Assembly (NCBI RefSeq): GCF_022788715.1
Contig: NZ_CP085167.1
Coordinates: 927,001 to 991,000, forward strand
DNA length: 64,000 nt
Direction: 5' to 3'
DNA from: Sulfitobacter sp. DSM 110093
GTDB lineage: Bacteria; Pseudomonadota; Alphaproteobacteria; Rhodobacterales; Rhodobacteraceae
How positions within the stretch are numbered: position 1 is the first letter of the stretch; every line of letters starts with the position of its first letter. The translations under genes were made by a program, and so were the position numbers. Positions 9,047 to 18,661 of this stretch are shown piece by piece. The notes beneath the pieces were generated by a model. The model had not been told where the DNA came from and ran no database searches. It saw only the letters and a program-made list of their open reading frames with translations.

Positions 9047-11287
9047 ATGTCGCGTCTGCGCACCATCACCCGCCGCAGTTTCATCGTCGGTTCTGCTGCG
9101 ATTGTCGGGGGCGTCGCCTTTGGCACCTACCTCTATAAACGTGACCTGAAAAACCCGCTGCTAGAGGGGCTGCCACCCGGCGCGGCGGCGATCACGCCCT
9201 ATGTTAAGATCGATGCCAGCGGTGTCACCCTAATCACCCCGCGCGCTGATGTGGGGCAGGGGGCGTATTCGGTGCAAGCCCATATGATTGCTGAGGAATT
9301 GGATGTCGATCTCGACGCGGTTCAGATCACGCCCGGCCCCCCTTCGCCGGTCTATTACAATGGCGTGGTCGGGGTTGAGGCAATGCCGATCGCCGCGACC
9401 TCGGAAACCTTGCTGGCCCGCACCGGGCGCGGGGCGTCGGATGTAGCGGGCAAGCTGTTGGGCCTGCAACTGACCGGCGGCAGTTCCACCGTGCCGGATA
9501 TGTATGACCGTTTGCGCATGGCAGGCGCTGTGGCACGTGAAACGCTTTTGGCTGCCGCTGTGGCGCAGACCGGGCTGGACCGCGATCAGTTCAAGACCGA
9601 ATCGGGCGCTGTGGTACTGCCCGATGGCATGCGACTGGCCTATCAAGACCTTGCCGCCGCCGCGGCGGAGATTGATCCAGTAACCGAAGTGACACTGCGC
9701 GATCCCAGCGAATGGCGGCATCTGGGCAAGGCGCAGATGCGCACTGATATCCTGCCCAAATCCACCGGCACCCAGACCTATGGCATCGACATGGCGCTGG
9801 AGGGGATGGTGTACGCCACGACCCGCACCAATCCGGCGCAGGGTGGGGAGATCATGGGGTTTGACGCAGGCCGTGCCGAAAAGATGCGTGGCGTGCAGGC
9901 CGTGCTACCGATCACCGGCGGGGTAGCCGTGGTGGCGGACAATACATGGCGCGCCTTTCAGGCCGTGCAGGCAGTCGACTGTGACTGGGGGCCGTCGCCC
10001 TATACCGGCGACACGGTAGATCAGTTCAAAGCTGTCGCGGAGTCTTTCACCGATGATCGGCAGGACAGCCGGTTTCGCGATGATGGCGATGTCAGCGCCG
10101 CGCTTTCCGATGGCGAGTTGCTAGAGGCTGAGTACCGTATCCCCTATCTCGCCCATGCCCCGTTAGAGCCGATGAGCGTCGTGGTGAAGCTTGAGAAGGG
10201 CCGCGTCGACATTTGGACCGGCACGCAGATTCCGCGTTTCATGCAGGCCAACGTCGCCGCGCTGACCGGGATCGACGCCGAGAACGTACATATTCATGTG
10301 CTGATGTCAGGCGGCAGTTTCGGACGGCGGTTGGAGGATGACTATACCCTGCGCGCCGTCGAAGTGGCGCGGCAGATACCCGGTACACCGATCAAGATGG
10401 TCTGGTCGCGGGAGGAGGATTTCACCCATGATTTCCCCCGACCGCTGGCCATGGCCCGGGCGCGTGGCAAAGTCGCAGACGGGCAGATCGCGGCCTATGA
10501 TCTGGCTATCGCTGCGCCATCTACCGCAGAGTCGCAGATGGCGCGGCTGAACCAGCCTGTTTTCGGCCCCGACATCGCCATCGTGGCGGGCGCGTGGGAT
10601 CAGCCGTTTGCGATTCCCGACTACCGTGTGACCGGCCACCGGGTGCCCGCGATGGTTCCGGTGAGTTCGTGGCGGTCGGTCGGGGCGTCGGGCAACGGGT
10701 TTCTGCACGAAAGCTTCATGGATGAGATGTGCCACGCCGCAGGCGTCGATCCACTGGAGGAACGGTTGCGGCTTTGTACCCATGACCCATCGCGCAAGGT
10801 GCTGGAAGCTGTGGGCGAGATGTCGGATTGGGGCGCGGACCTTGGGCCGGGGCGGGGCCGGGGGCTGGCGTTTTGCCTGTCCTTTGGCGTGCCGGTGGCC
10901 GAGGTGGTCGAGGTCAGCCAGACTGACGCGGGCCTCAAGATCGACCGGGCTTTCGTCGCCGCCGAAGTGGGCCGCGTGATGGACCCGGTGAATTTCGAGG
11001 CGCAACTCTCAGGCGCGGTGATCTGGGGCTTGGGCCATGCGATGAATTGCGAGCTGACCTATCGCGATGGGGTGCCGCAACAGGACAACTATCACCTCTA
11101 TGAGGGGCTGCGGCTGTATCAGACGCCGAAGATCGAAGTGCGCGGGTTGGAGAATGGCGGCAAGCTGCGCGGCATCGGTGAGCCGGGCGTGCCGCCAGCC
11201 GCTCCTGCGCTGGCCAATGCGATCTTTGCCGCCACGGGCCAGCGTATCCGTGAACTCCCCCTCTCCAAGTCCGTGGATTTCGCATGA
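9047..11287 (+). CDS. iorB: Molybdopterin-binding large subunit of a molybdenum hydroxylase (IorB type), Tat-exported
   Basis: A 746-residue catalytic subunit of the isoquinoline 1-oxidoreductase / membrane aldehyde oxidase class. The N-terminus carries a twin-arginine signal (TRRSFIVGSA, about residues 6-15), so the complex should be exported folded. The molybdopterin domain includes GGSFGRRLEDD, and the likely catalytic glutamate lies in the GEPGVPP motif near residue 720. The start at 9047 follows iorA directly. A cytochrome gene overlaps its end, giving an electron path from the Mo centre through the [2Fe-2S] clusters to heme c and the respiratory chain. No XdhC-type cofactor inserter is encoded nearby. 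Confidence 0.9.
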   Translation: MSRLRTITRRSFIVGSAAIVGGVAFGTYLYKRDLKNPLLEGLPPGAAAITPYVKIDASGVTLITPRADVGQGAYSVQAHMIAEELDVDLDAVQITPGPPSPVYYNGVVGVEAMPIAATSETLLARTGRGASDVAGKLLGLQLTGGSSTVPDMYDRLRMAGAVARETLLAAAVAQTGLDRDQFKTESGAVVLPDGMRLAYQDLAAAAAEIDPVTEVTLRDPSEWRHLGKAQMRTDILPKSTGTQTYGIDMALEGMVYATTRTNPAQGGEIMGFDAGRAEKMRGVQAVLPITGGVAVVADNTWRAFQAVQAVDCDWGPSPYTGDTVDQFKAVAESFTDDRQDSRFRDDGDVSAALSDGELLEAEYRIPYLAHAPLEPMSVVVKLEKGRVDIWTGTQIPRFMQANVAALTGIDAENVHIHVLMSGGSFGRRLEDDYTLRAVEVARQIPGTPIKMVWSREEDFTHDFPRPLAMARARGKVADGQIAAYDLAIAAPSTAESQMARLNQPVFGPDIAIVAGAWDQPFAIPDYRVTGHRVPAMVPVSSWRSVGASGNGFLHESFMDEMCHAAGVDPLEERLRLCTHDPSRKVLEAVGEMSDWGADLGPGRGRGLAFCLSFGVPVAEVVEVSQTDAGLKIDRAFVAAEVGRVMDPVNFEAQLSGAVIWGLGHAMNCELTYRDGVPQQDNYHLYEGLRLYQTPKIEVRGLENGGKLRGIGEPGVPPAAPALANAIFAATGQRIRELPLSKSVDFA

Positions 11288-11859
11288 AATACCTGCTTAC
11301 CTGTGCCGCGCTGATGCTGGCCGCCCCTGCGATCGCGCAGGACGATCCCAACCGCGTCGAGGGGCTGGCGGCTTGGGACCGGATCTTTGCCGTCACCTCG
11401 CACCCGCGCTGCACCAACTGTCATGTAGGCGAAGAGGGCCAGCCGATGTGGCAGGCATTGGGGTATGGGCCAGAGGCGGTGCATGGCATGAACGTGCGCG
11501 CGGGCGATAGCCGGATCGGGGCCGAGAGCATTCCTTGCGACGCCTGCCACGTCACCTCTGCCGCTGCGAACACCGTGCCCCATGCCCCACCGCATATCGA
11601 CGATGCGTGGCGGCTGCCTCCGGTGGAATTGGCGTGGCTCGGCAAGACCTCGGCAGAGGTCTGCACCCAGTTGCGCGACCCTGAGACCAATGACGGCCAT
11701 GACATCGCCTCACTGGTCGACCACCTGCAAAACTCGGCCTTTGTGAACTGGGGTTTCGCCCCCGGTGCGGGGCGGTCGGTGCCCGAAGGATCGCTCGATG
11801 GGCTGGTGCATGATGTGACGGTCTGGGGCGCTGCGGGCACACCCTGCGAGGGGGATTGA
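11284..11859 (+). CDS. Exported diheme cytochrome c-like subunit of the Ior-type complex
   Basis: A 191-residue periplasmic protein with a signal peptide (cleavage after AIA near residue 18). It has two heme-attachment motifs: CTNCH at residues 43-47 and CDACH at 85-89. The start overlaps the iorB stop by ATGA, indicating translational coupling. It is probably the electron acceptor of the molybdenum hydroxylase. The heme motifs and operon position are seen directly; the role as partner is inferred from similar three-gene arrangements of aldehyde and isoquinoline oxidases. Confidence 0.82.
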   Translation: MKYLLTCAALMLAAPAIAQDDPNRVEGLAAWDRIFAVTSHPRCTNCHVGEEGQPMWQALGYGPEAVHGMNVRAGDSRIGAESIPCDACHVTSAAANTVPHAPPHIDDAWRLPPVELAWLGKTSAEVCTQLRDPETNDGHDIASLVDHLQNSAFVNWGFAPGAGRSVPEGSLDGLVHDVTVWGAAGTPCEGD

Positions 11860-11862
11860 CCG

Positions 11863-12798
11863 CTAATCGCTCATCGCGCGGGCCAGTCTGCGAATGCGCA
11901 GGGCGCGGTTCAACTCTCCGCCAAATATCAGCACTAGTGCGGCGAGATACATGAAATACAACGCCGCGATGATTCCGGCCATACCTGCGTAATAGCTGGA
12001 ATAGGTAGCAAAGCTGCGAAGATAAGATGAAAAAAGCATCGCAAGCAGGGTCCACGCAACGGCGGTGGCCACCACGCCGGGCCAGATGTTGTTAAACTTG
12101 GTGCGGCGCGCGGGCAGGATCACATGCGCCGCGAAAAGGGCGATCAATAGGATCGTCGCTGACACCGGAAAGCGGACAAGCCCAACGGTCACGGACCTTG
12201 GGTCAAATCCCGGCATCAACATATGTAGCCAAGACCCCGCACGAGGGGCCAGAACCAGCAGATAGCCGACGATCACAAGGATCAGGCTTGCCAGCAGCAC
12301 CATCACCACCTGCACAGCGTAGATCGTGAAAACCGAACGTGTTTCGCGCAGCCCATAGGCGCGGTTAAGGCCGACGCGCACGCCATCTACCCCACCAACC
12401 GCAAACCATACGGTGAGCAGGATACCGACGCTCAGCAAATCGCCGCGCGGCACGGTCATGACCTTTTCCACCTCGGACACGATCGGCTCAATTAGGGCAG
12501 GGGGGACAATGGCGATAAGGAAATGGATCAGATCGTCGGCCATCGACCGGTCGCCGACATAGGCGGTCAGCGAACTGGTGAAGATTAGGAACGGAAAGAT
12601 CGCCAGAAGCGCCCGAAACGCCACATTGCCCGCCATGCCAAAGGCGTCATCGCTCCACAGACGCAGCACCGCTTCGTGAAGCACTGCGCGCCCGACCCGC
12701 CAACCACGGCCATGAAAAAGATCCTCGGGGTTCTCACTCAGAACACCGTGGGTCATCACGACTTCGCGCTTTTGGTCCTGAGCCGGTCTGGCGTCCAT
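11863..12798 (-). CDS. YihY/BrkB family inner membrane protein
   Basis: A 311-residue polytopic membrane protein of the BrkB/YihY family (once called RNase BN by mistake). About six transmembrane helices are visible, with the family segment AGNVAFRALLAIFPFLIF near residues 56-73 and a Gly/Tyr-rich YYAGMAGIIAALYFMYLAAL stretch before the C-terminus. The start at 12798 has GAGG eight bases upstream. The gene converges on the cytochrome gene with 3 bp between stops. The function of the family is unknown. Confidence 0.88.
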   Translation of the reverse strand: MDARPAQDQKREVVMTHGVLSENPEDLFHGRGWRVGRAVLHEAVLRLWSDDAFGMAGNVAFRALLAIFPFLIFTSSLTAYVGDRSMADDLIHFLIAIVPPALIEPIVSEVEKVMTVPRGDLLSVGILLTVWFAVGGVDGVRVGLNRAYGLRETRSVFTIYAVQVVMVLLASLILVIVGYLLVLAPRAGSWLHMLMPGFDPRSVTVGLVRFPVSATILLIALFAAHVILPARRTKFNNIWPGVVATAVAWTLLAMLFSSYLRSFATYSSYYAGMAGIIAALYFMYLAALVLIFGGELNRALRIRRLARAMSD

Positions 12799-12966
12799 TC
12801 CCGTGCCTCATTTTGATCCGTGGGGCATAAGCTAGTGCCCCTTGGCGTTGGCGACCACCTTGATGAAGGGCTGTTGGCAAAAGCAGGCTTATTCGATTGA
12901 TCGCTCCTAAGGAGCATGGCTCCACTTGACGCTCCTCAAGCGATAAAATAGGAGAGAAACCGTAGC

Positions 12967-13040
<74 letters not shown>

Positions 13041-13173
13041 CTCTTCCTGATATACTTCATCCTTTTGGCTGGTCCTGCCAAAGGCGTGCCGGATGCTTGG
13101 TTTCCCTTACGTCAACGTCTATAGCTGCGCCATCCGCGCGCTGCGTGCGGGCGACACTCCTAAAGGACACATC

Positions 13174-14184
13174 ATGCTAAAGCATTCCACACCGGGCCTT
13201 GCCGCTCTGGCCCTTTCCACACTCGCCGCGCCGCTGGCAGCGCAAGAGCCGATGCCCGTCAAGGTGTTCATTGGCGCGATGTTTGAGATTGGCGAAAACA
13301 CCGGCGACCGGGCGGGCGAATTGCAGCATTGGTACGAGAGATATTGGTCCGAGACTGAAGCGCAGGACGTGCCGGGGGCATTTTCTTCGATGTATTGCAA
13401 CGACGATGGCGTTTGCGGCGCGGTATTGGGCATGGGCAAGGTGAACTCTTCGGCCTCTATGCAGGCGATTCTGTTGAACCCGGCTTACGATTTTTCGCAG
13501 ACCTATTTCATGCTGTCGGGCGTGGCGGGCACACCCCCATCGCGCGGCACAATCGGTGATGTGGTCTGGGGCAGTTGGTTGGTGGATTATGACCTTGGTC
13601 ACCGCTGGGCGCCTGAAGAAGGGAAACCTGACGCGCCGGTTTTCATGCCGCGCGCAGGATATGAGGATTACCGCCGCTTTGAGCTGAATGCGCAGTTGGT
13701 TTCATGGGGTGTTGAACTTTCCCAAGATGTCGAGATGCAGGATTCCGATTCTGCGCGTCAATACCGCCAGCGCTATCCAGATGACGCCGCGCAGGCCGCG
13801 CCGAGCGTTAAGGTCGGCACGCATATGACAGGCGATACTTTCTTTCACGGGCCGGGCTTGTCGGAAGAGGCGCAGTATATGGCCGAGCTTTACGGGGCTG
13901 ACGACTATATGATCACAGAGATGGAAGCGGCAGCAATCGCACTGGTTATCAAACGTCTGCACGGCACAGACCGGATCGCCAGCCTGCGCGGCGCGGTGAA
14001 CTTTGATCAAGGCCACCCGGATGAGACCACGCTTGAGCACCTTGACCCGGCGCCGGGTGAGACGGCCGGTGGCTTTGCCGAAACGGTAGAGAATATCACC
14101 CTCGTCGGTGCGCCGCTGGTCGATCAGATCGTCGCCAATTGGGGCGATTGGAAAGACGGCGTACCCGCACCCTCCGCCGAGTAA
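13174..14184 (+). CDS. Purine nucleoside permease (NUP) family protein
   Basis: A 336-residue protein of the NUP family (PF06516), named after fungal purine nucleoside permeases. The bacterial members carry a signal peptide and look like a nucleoside phosphorylase fold rather than a membrane channel. The signal peptide ends near residue 22 (LAAPLAAQ). Family-like segments include VKVFIGAMFEIGEN, YFMLSGVAGTPPS and MEAAAIALVIKRL. The start at 13174 is preceded by AAAGGA; an in-frame start at 13093 lacks one. The protein probably acts in the periplasm on purine nucleosides, but whether as binder, enzyme or transporter is unclear. Confidence 0.85.
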   Translation: MLKHSTPGLAALALSTLAAPLAAQEPMPVKVFIGAMFEIGENTGDRAGELQHWYERYWSETEAQDVPGAFSSMYCNDDGVCGAVLGMGKVNSSASMQAILLNPAYDFSQTYFMLSGVAGTPPSRGTIGDVVWGSWLVDYDLGHRWAPEEGKPDAPVFMPRAGYEDYRRFELNAQLVSWGVELSQDVEMQDSDSARQYRQRYPDDAAQAAPSVKVGTHMTGDTFFHGPGLSEEAQYMAELYGADDYMITEMEAAAIALVIKRLHGTDRIASLRGAVNFDQGHPDETTLEHLDPAPGETAGGFAETVENITLVGAPLVDQIVANWGDWKDGVPAPSAE

Positions 14185-14199
14185 ACTCGCACACCAACA

Positions 14200-14229
14200 C
14201 CCTGCGGCGTCTTGTTTTGCGCTGCAGGG
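14200..14229 (+). terminator. Hairpin after the NUP gene, possible terminator
   Basis: A 10-bp stem (CCCTGCGGCG at 14200-14209 with CGCTGCAGGG at 14220-14229, one G-T pair) encloses a 10-base T-rich loop, 15 bases after the stop. No T run follows, so it could be a weak terminator or an mRNA 3' end stabiliser. Confidence 0.4.
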
Positions 14230-14319
14230 CAGGGGTGGCAGATTGTCCCGTTGGGGCGGTCTTGCTTGACCCCGCTCGGTCCCCGCGCCATGACCATGTC
14301 GCAAGACAAAGGAATGCCC

Positions 14320-16128
14320 ATGGCCCGCACGCCCACCCCCGCACCGACCGCCAAAGATGAACGCGAAAAGTCACGGCGGATCGGAGCATTGGCGGCGTTG
14401 ACGCCCTTCCTTGGACCCTATCGTTGGTTGATGGTTGCTGCCGGGGCTGCTTTGGTCATGACGGCGATGATCTCGCTCACTTTGCCCTTGGCGGTGCGTC
14501 GGGTGATCGACAATTTCGGCACCGGCGAGACGGAGTTGTTGGACCAATATTTCATCGCAGCGTTGATCATTGCCGGGTTGCTCGCTGTGGGCACCGGCCT
14601 GCGCTATGCGCTGGTTACACGGCTGGGCGAAAGGGTCGTGGCCGACATCCGGCGCGCCGTGTTTGACCGGGTGATCGGGATGAGCCCGTCGTTCTATGAG
14701 CGCATCATGACGGGCGAAGTCCTAAGCCGCATCACCACCGACACCACGCTGATCCTGTCGGTAATCGGCTCTTCGGTGTCCATCGCGCTGCGCAACCTAT
14801 TAATCTTTGTGGGCGGGCTGGGGCTAATGCTGCTGACCTCTGCCAAGTTGACGGGTCTGGTGCTGCTGATCGTGCCTGCTGTGGTGATCCCCATTTTGAC
14901 ACTGGGCCGCCGTCTGCGTGTCCTTAGCCGTGAGAACCAAGACTGGATCGCCGCCAGTTCGGGCAATGCATCAGAGACATTAGGCGCGGTACAAACCGTG
15001 CAAGCCTTTACCCATGAGACGGCCAGCCGGGGCCAATTTGCACAGATGACCGAAGCGTCTTTTGATGCGGCGCAACGCCGGATCAAGACCCGCGCGGCAA
15101 TGACGATGATCGTTATCTTTCTAGTGTTTTCCGGCGTGGTCGGCGTGCTTTGGATCGGGGCGCGGGACGTGCGCGCCGATGTGATGAGTGCAGGCGCGCT
15201 GGTGCAATTCGTGATCTATGCGGTCATGGTCGCAGGTGCCGTCGCTGCCCTGTCAGAGATCTGGGGTGAATTGCAGCGCGCGGCAGGTGCCACGGAACGG
15301 CTGGTTGATCTGCTGCAAACCGAAGACAGCGTGAAAGACCCATCCGCCGACGCACAAGCCCACCTGCCGGACCCCGTTGCGGGTAAGATCACGTTTGAGA
15401 ACGTACAATTCACCTATCCGGCGCGGCCTGATGTGGCGGCATTGGACGGAATTAATCTGGTGATCAACCCCGGTGAAACGGTGGCTTTCGTCGGCCCGTC
15501 AGGCGCGGGGAAGACGACAATCATTCAAATGATCCTACGGTTCTATGACCCGCAAACCGGCCGCATCACGCTTGATGGTGTGGACCTTCGGGATGTGGCA
15601 CGGGATCATTTCCGCCGGGCCGTCGCCTTGGTGCCGCAAGACCCGGTAATCTTTGCCGCGACCGCTGCTGAGAACATCCGCTTTGGTCGGCCCGACGCCA
15701 GCGATGCCGAGGTAGAGCAAGCTGCGCGTGCCGCCGCCGCGCATGGTTTCATCGCCGCACTTCCCGAAGGCTATGACAGCTATCTGGGCGAACGCGGCGT
15801 GATGTTGTCAGGCGGGCAAAAGCAGCGGATCGCCATCGCCCGCGCCATTCTGCGCGATGCGCCGGTGTTGCTGCTGGACGAGGCAACAAGTGCGCTGGAT
15901 TCCGAAAGCGAAGAGCTGGTGCAGGCAGCCGTGGACCGCCTGAGTGCCGACCGTACCACGTTGATCGTGGCGCACCGTCTAGCCACGGTGAAAAAGGCCG
16001 ACCGCATCGTGGTGATGGAAGCCGGACGGATTGCCGCCATCGGCACACATGATGAATTGGTCGCCAGTGATGGGCTTTATGCGCGTTTGGCGCGTTTGCA
16101 ATTTACTGATGGGGCCGCTGCCGCCTGA
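14320..16128 (+). CDS. ABC transporter, fused permease and ATPase (MsbA-like exporter)
   Basis: A 602-residue type IV ABC exporter half-transporter expected to work as a homodimer in the inner membrane. Six transmembrane helices occupy about residues 25-320. The ATPase domain has Walker A GPSGAGKTT at 392-400 (Lys398), signature LSGGQKQR near 496 and Walker B VLLLDEATSALD. I chose the ATG at 14320 because AAAGGA lies six bases upstream; in-frame ATGs at 14290 and 14296 are less well placed. The substrate may be a lipid or a hydrophobic drug; nothing in the context decides it. Confidence 0.9.
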   Translation: MARTPTPAPTAKDEREKSRRIGALAALTPFLGPYRWLMVAAGAALVMTAMISLTLPLAVRRVIDNFGTGETELLDQYFIAALIIAGLLAVGTGLRYALVTRLGERVVADIRRAVFDRVIGMSPSFYERIMTGEVLSRITTDTTLILSVIGSSVSIALRNLLIFVGGLGLMLLTSAKLTGLVLLIVPAVVIPILTLGRRLRVLSRENQDWIAASSGNASETLGAVQTVQAFTHETASRGQFAQMTEASFDAAQRRIKTRAAMTMIVIFLVFSGVVGVLWIGARDVRADVMSAGALVQFVIYAVMVAGAVAALSEIWGELQRAAGATERLVDLLQTEDSVKDPSADAQAHLPDPVAGKITFENVQFTYPARPDVAALDGINLVINPGETVAFVGPSGAGKTTIIQMILRFYDPQTGRITLDGVDLRDVARDHFRRAVALVPQDPVIFAATAAENIRFGRPDASDAEVEQAARAAAAHGFIAALPEGYDSYLGERGVMLSGGQKQRIAIARAILRDAPVLLLDEATSALDSESEELVQAAVDRLSADRTTLIVAHRLATVKKADRIVVMEAGRIAAIGTHDELVASDGLYARLARLQFTDGAAAA

Positions 16129-16158
16129 TCTGCTCTTGAACCGCGCCACTCCGGTGTT

Positions 16159-16178
16159 ACGTCAACTTTGTGTGACGT
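16159..16178. promoter_or_regulatory. Palindromic operator-like site upstream of the acyl-CoA synthetase
   Basis: ACGTCA (16159-16164) and TGACGT (16173-16178) form a perfect inverted repeat with an 8-base spacer, about 100 bp before the acyl-CoA synthetase start. The size fits a dimeric regulator site, but no regulator is known from this sequence. Confidence 0.3.
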
Positions 16179-16275
16179 TGCGTCTGTTGCCGCCGATTGC
16201 TTGCGAAATGGCGCGTTTCGCCGCAATCTGAGCACGGAGAACAAGCCGGAACACCGGCATAGGGGAGGAGACACC

Positions 16276-18156
16276 ATGACATTCGCCGGGATCGAAGACC
16301 GCAATGTTATCGCCGCGGAAATGCCGTGGGAAGACCGAGACGTGGCCAAGACGCTCTATGGGATGCTAAGCAATACGACCGCGAAATTCCCCAACCACAA
16401 CGCCGTCAGCTATCAGATTTTCTCGGGCCCCAAGGACAAGGCGGAAACGCTGACTTGGAAAGAGTTGCATGGCCGTGTGACGCAGGCCGCGAACCTGTTC
16501 CGCAGCCTGGGCGTGGGCGAGAAAGACGTGGTGGCCTATGTGCTGCCGAACTGTAACGAGACGACGATCACCCTGCTGGGCGGAGCCGTGGCCGGGATCG
16601 TCAGCCCGATCAACCCGCTGCTGGATGCCGAACAGATCGGCGCGATCCTGCGCGAAGTTGGCGCATCGGTCGTCGTCACTCTGCGGCCTTTCCCCAAAAC
16701 GGATGTGGCCCAAAAGACTGCCGAGGCGGTGCGGCTTGCGCCCAAGGTGCATACGGTGCTCGAAGTCGATCTGGTTCGCTATCTCACCCCACCGAAAAGC
16801 TGGATCGTCCCGCTGGTTCGGCCCAAGGGGATGATGAACAATCAGGCGAAATACCTCAACTTCAACGCCGAAATCGCCAAGCAGAACACTTCGCTCAACT
16901 TCGAGGATGTGCAAGAAGACCGCGTTGCCTGCTATTTCCACACCGGCGGCACCACCGGCATGCCCAAAGTCGCGCAGCACAAGTATTCCGGGCTGATCTA
17001 CAACGGTTGGCTGGGCCATCGTCTGCTGTTCAGCGAGCAGGACAATATCATGTGTCCGCTGCCGCTGTTCCACGTCTTTGCCTGCCACGTCATCCTGATG
17101 GCCGCCGTGGCATCAGGCGCGCATGTGGTCTTTCCGACGCCGCAGGGCTATCGCGGCGACGGGGTGTTCGACAACTTCTGGAAGCTGATTGAACGGTGGA
17201 AGATCACCTTTATCATCACCGTGCCCACGGCGATTTCGGCCAAGATGCAGCGCCCGATCGATGCGGATGTCAGCACCGTAAAAACTGCCTTCTCCGGCTC
17301 GGCCCCGCTGCCGCTGGAACTCTTCCGCCGCTTTGAAAAGGCCACAGGAATCACGTTGATTGAGGGCTATGGCCTGACTGAGGCGACGTGCCTTGTGTCC
17401 TGCAACCCACCGGATGGCGTCAAAAAGGTTGGCTCTATCGGCGTCGCCTTTCCCTATTCGGATGTGCGGATCATCAAGGGCACGGCGGACGGACCGGTTG
17501 ACGCAGATGTCGATGAGATCGGCGAGATCTGCGTGTCGAACCCCGGTGTCTTTGCGGGCCATACCTATGTCGAAGAGGAAAAGAACAAAGACCTTTTCTA
17601 TCATGGGAAGTACCTGCGCACCGGTGATTTGGGCCGGATCGACAACGACGGCTACGTCTGGATCACCGGGCGTGCCAAAGACCTGATCATTCGCGGCGGG
17701 CACAACATTGATCCTGCTGAGATTGAAGAGGCGCTGTTGGGCCATGAGGCCGTCGCCTTTGCCGGAGCCATCGGTCAACCCGACGCCCATGCGGGCGAGG
17801 TGCCCTGCGCCTTCGTCGAACTGGTGGACGGTGCCAATGTGACAGAGGAAGAGCTGCTCGCCTTTGCGCGAGAGAAGGTTGCCGAACGTGCGGCGCAGCC
17901 GAAACACCTCAAGATCATGGATGAGTTGCCGAAGACCGCCGTTGGCAAGATCTTTAAGCCCGACCTGCGCAAAGATGCGATCACGCGAGTCTACAATGGC
18001 AGCCTAGAGAAAGCCGGCAGCGCCGCGCGGGTAACGGAGGTTGAGGACAACAAGAAGCGTGGTTTGGTGGCCAAGGTGACGATGAACGGTGCATCGCACG
18101 ATGACGTCGGTAAAGTGCTTAGCGCCTATACGCGCCCTTGGGAACCTGTGAGCTAA
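16276..18156 (+). CDS. Acyl-CoA synthetase (AMP-forming)
   Basis: A 626-residue member of the ANL superfamily, activating a carboxylic (probably fatty) acid to acyl-AMP and then acyl-CoA. The P-loop-like A3 motif reads YFHTGGTTGMPK near residue 219, the A5 motif GYGLTEAT follows, and the A7/A8 region is RTGDLGRIDNDGYVWITGR. A conserved catalytic lysine sits in KTAVGKIFK near the C-terminus. A GGGGAGGAG ribosome site precedes the ATG at 16276. The chain length of the substrate cannot be read from the sequence. A good intrinsic terminator follows. Confidence 0.9.
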   Translation: MTFAGIEDRNVIAAEMPWEDRDVAKTLYGMLSNTTAKFPNHNAVSYQIFSGPKDKAETLTWKELHGRVTQAANLFRSLGVGEKDVVAYVLPNCNETTITLLGGAVAGIVSPINPLLDAEQIGAILREVGASVVVTLRPFPKTDVAQKTAEAVRLAPKVHTVLEVDLVRYLTPPKSWIVPLVRPKGMMNNQAKYLNFNAEIAKQNTSLNFEDVQEDRVACYFHTGGTTGMPKVAQHKYSGLIYNGWLGHRLLFSEQDNIMCPLPLFHVFACHVILMAAVASGAHVVFPTPQGYRGDGVFDNFWKLIERWKITFIITVPTAISAKMQRPIDADVSTVKTAFSGSAPLPLELFRRFEKATGITLIEGYGLTEATCLVSCNPPDGVKKVGSIGVAFPYSDVRIIKGTADGPVDADVDEIGEICVSNPGVFAGHTYVEEEKNKDLFYHGKYLRTGDLGRIDNDGYVWITGRAKDLIIRGGHNIDPAEIEEALLGHEAVAFAGAIGQPDAHAGEVPCAFVELVDGANVTEEELLAFAREKVAERAAQPKHLKIMDELPKTAVGKIFKPDLRKDAITRVYNGSLEKAGSAARVTEVEDNKKRGLVAKVTMNGASHDDVGKVLSAYTRPWEPVS

Positions 18157-18169
18157 ACGACTCAGTTTC

Positions 18170-18192
18170 GGGGGCGGCTGATCCGCCCTCTT
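18170..18192 (+). terminator. Intrinsic terminator after the acyl-CoA synthetase
   Basis: An 8-bp GC-rich stem (GGGGGCGG with CCGCCCTC, one G-T pair) encloses the loop CTGAT and is followed by a short pyrimidine stretch (TTACCTCTC). It lies 13 bases after the stop codon. Confidence 0.6.
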
Positions 18193-18369
18193 ACCTCTCA
18201 AATCTCTGTTTGCAGCCCTGCTGCGTTGCGCCGATGCACAATTCCTGTGGGTCGGCGCAAAAATTTTAGGCTTTTTTGCACATAGTTAGGGGTGGGCCTT
18301 TCGCGTCAGGCATAGCGCCTATGCAAATTCTGAGGGTTCAAACTAGGGTCAGAGCGTACTACTTCTGCA

Positions 18370-18400
18370 TTGCAGCATTTAACAATGCACTTGCAGCATT
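18370..18400 (+). repeat. Two direct copies of TTGCAGCATT, 21 bp apart
   Basis: The 10-mer occurs at 18370-18379 and 18391-18400, exactly two helical turns apart, just before the ribosome site of the first DUF1127 gene. The intervening AACAATGCAC carries a related ATGCA core. This could be a tandem operator or part of the 5' UTR structure. Confidence 0.4.
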
Positions 18401-18418
18401 CTGAAAGGAGTTGCGCTT

Positions 18419-18661
18419 ATGACGATGGCAATCTCACGTGGCACTACCCTGAGCTCCGCGCTCGATGGGCTTCAACACACCTATGACGGCATGCGTCGTC
18501 GTGTGGCCCAGATCAAGGCCCGGCGCGCAGCTTACGACCGAACTTTCACAGAACTTAACGTACTGAGCGATCGCGAACTGTCCGATATCGGCATCGCGCG
18601 GTGCGACATCCGGCGTGTGGCGTCGGAAGAACTTTCAAAGGAGCAGACCTATGAAGTATAA
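18419..18661 (+). CDS. DUF1127 domain protein (first of an overlapping pair)
   Basis: An 80-residue basic protein. The DUF1127 signature LSDRELSDIGIARCDIRRVA fills residues 48-67. Proteins with this domain in alphaproteobacteria are small, often induced in stress or stationary phase, and some act through RNA or phosphate and carbon metabolism; the role here is unknown. GAAAGGAG precedes the ATG. The last 11 bases overlap the start of the next gene, so the two are translationally coupled. Confidence 0.85.
   Translation: MTMAISRGTTLSSALDGLQHTYDGMRRRVAQIKARRAAYDRTFTELNVLSDRELSDIGIARCDIRRVASEELSKEQTYEV

Noticed and set aside
12926..12949. TTGACG and TAAAAT as a sigma-70 promoter for tRNA-Gly
   Set aside because: The spacer is only 12 bp, too short for a normal promoter, and I found no better -10 at 16-18 bp.
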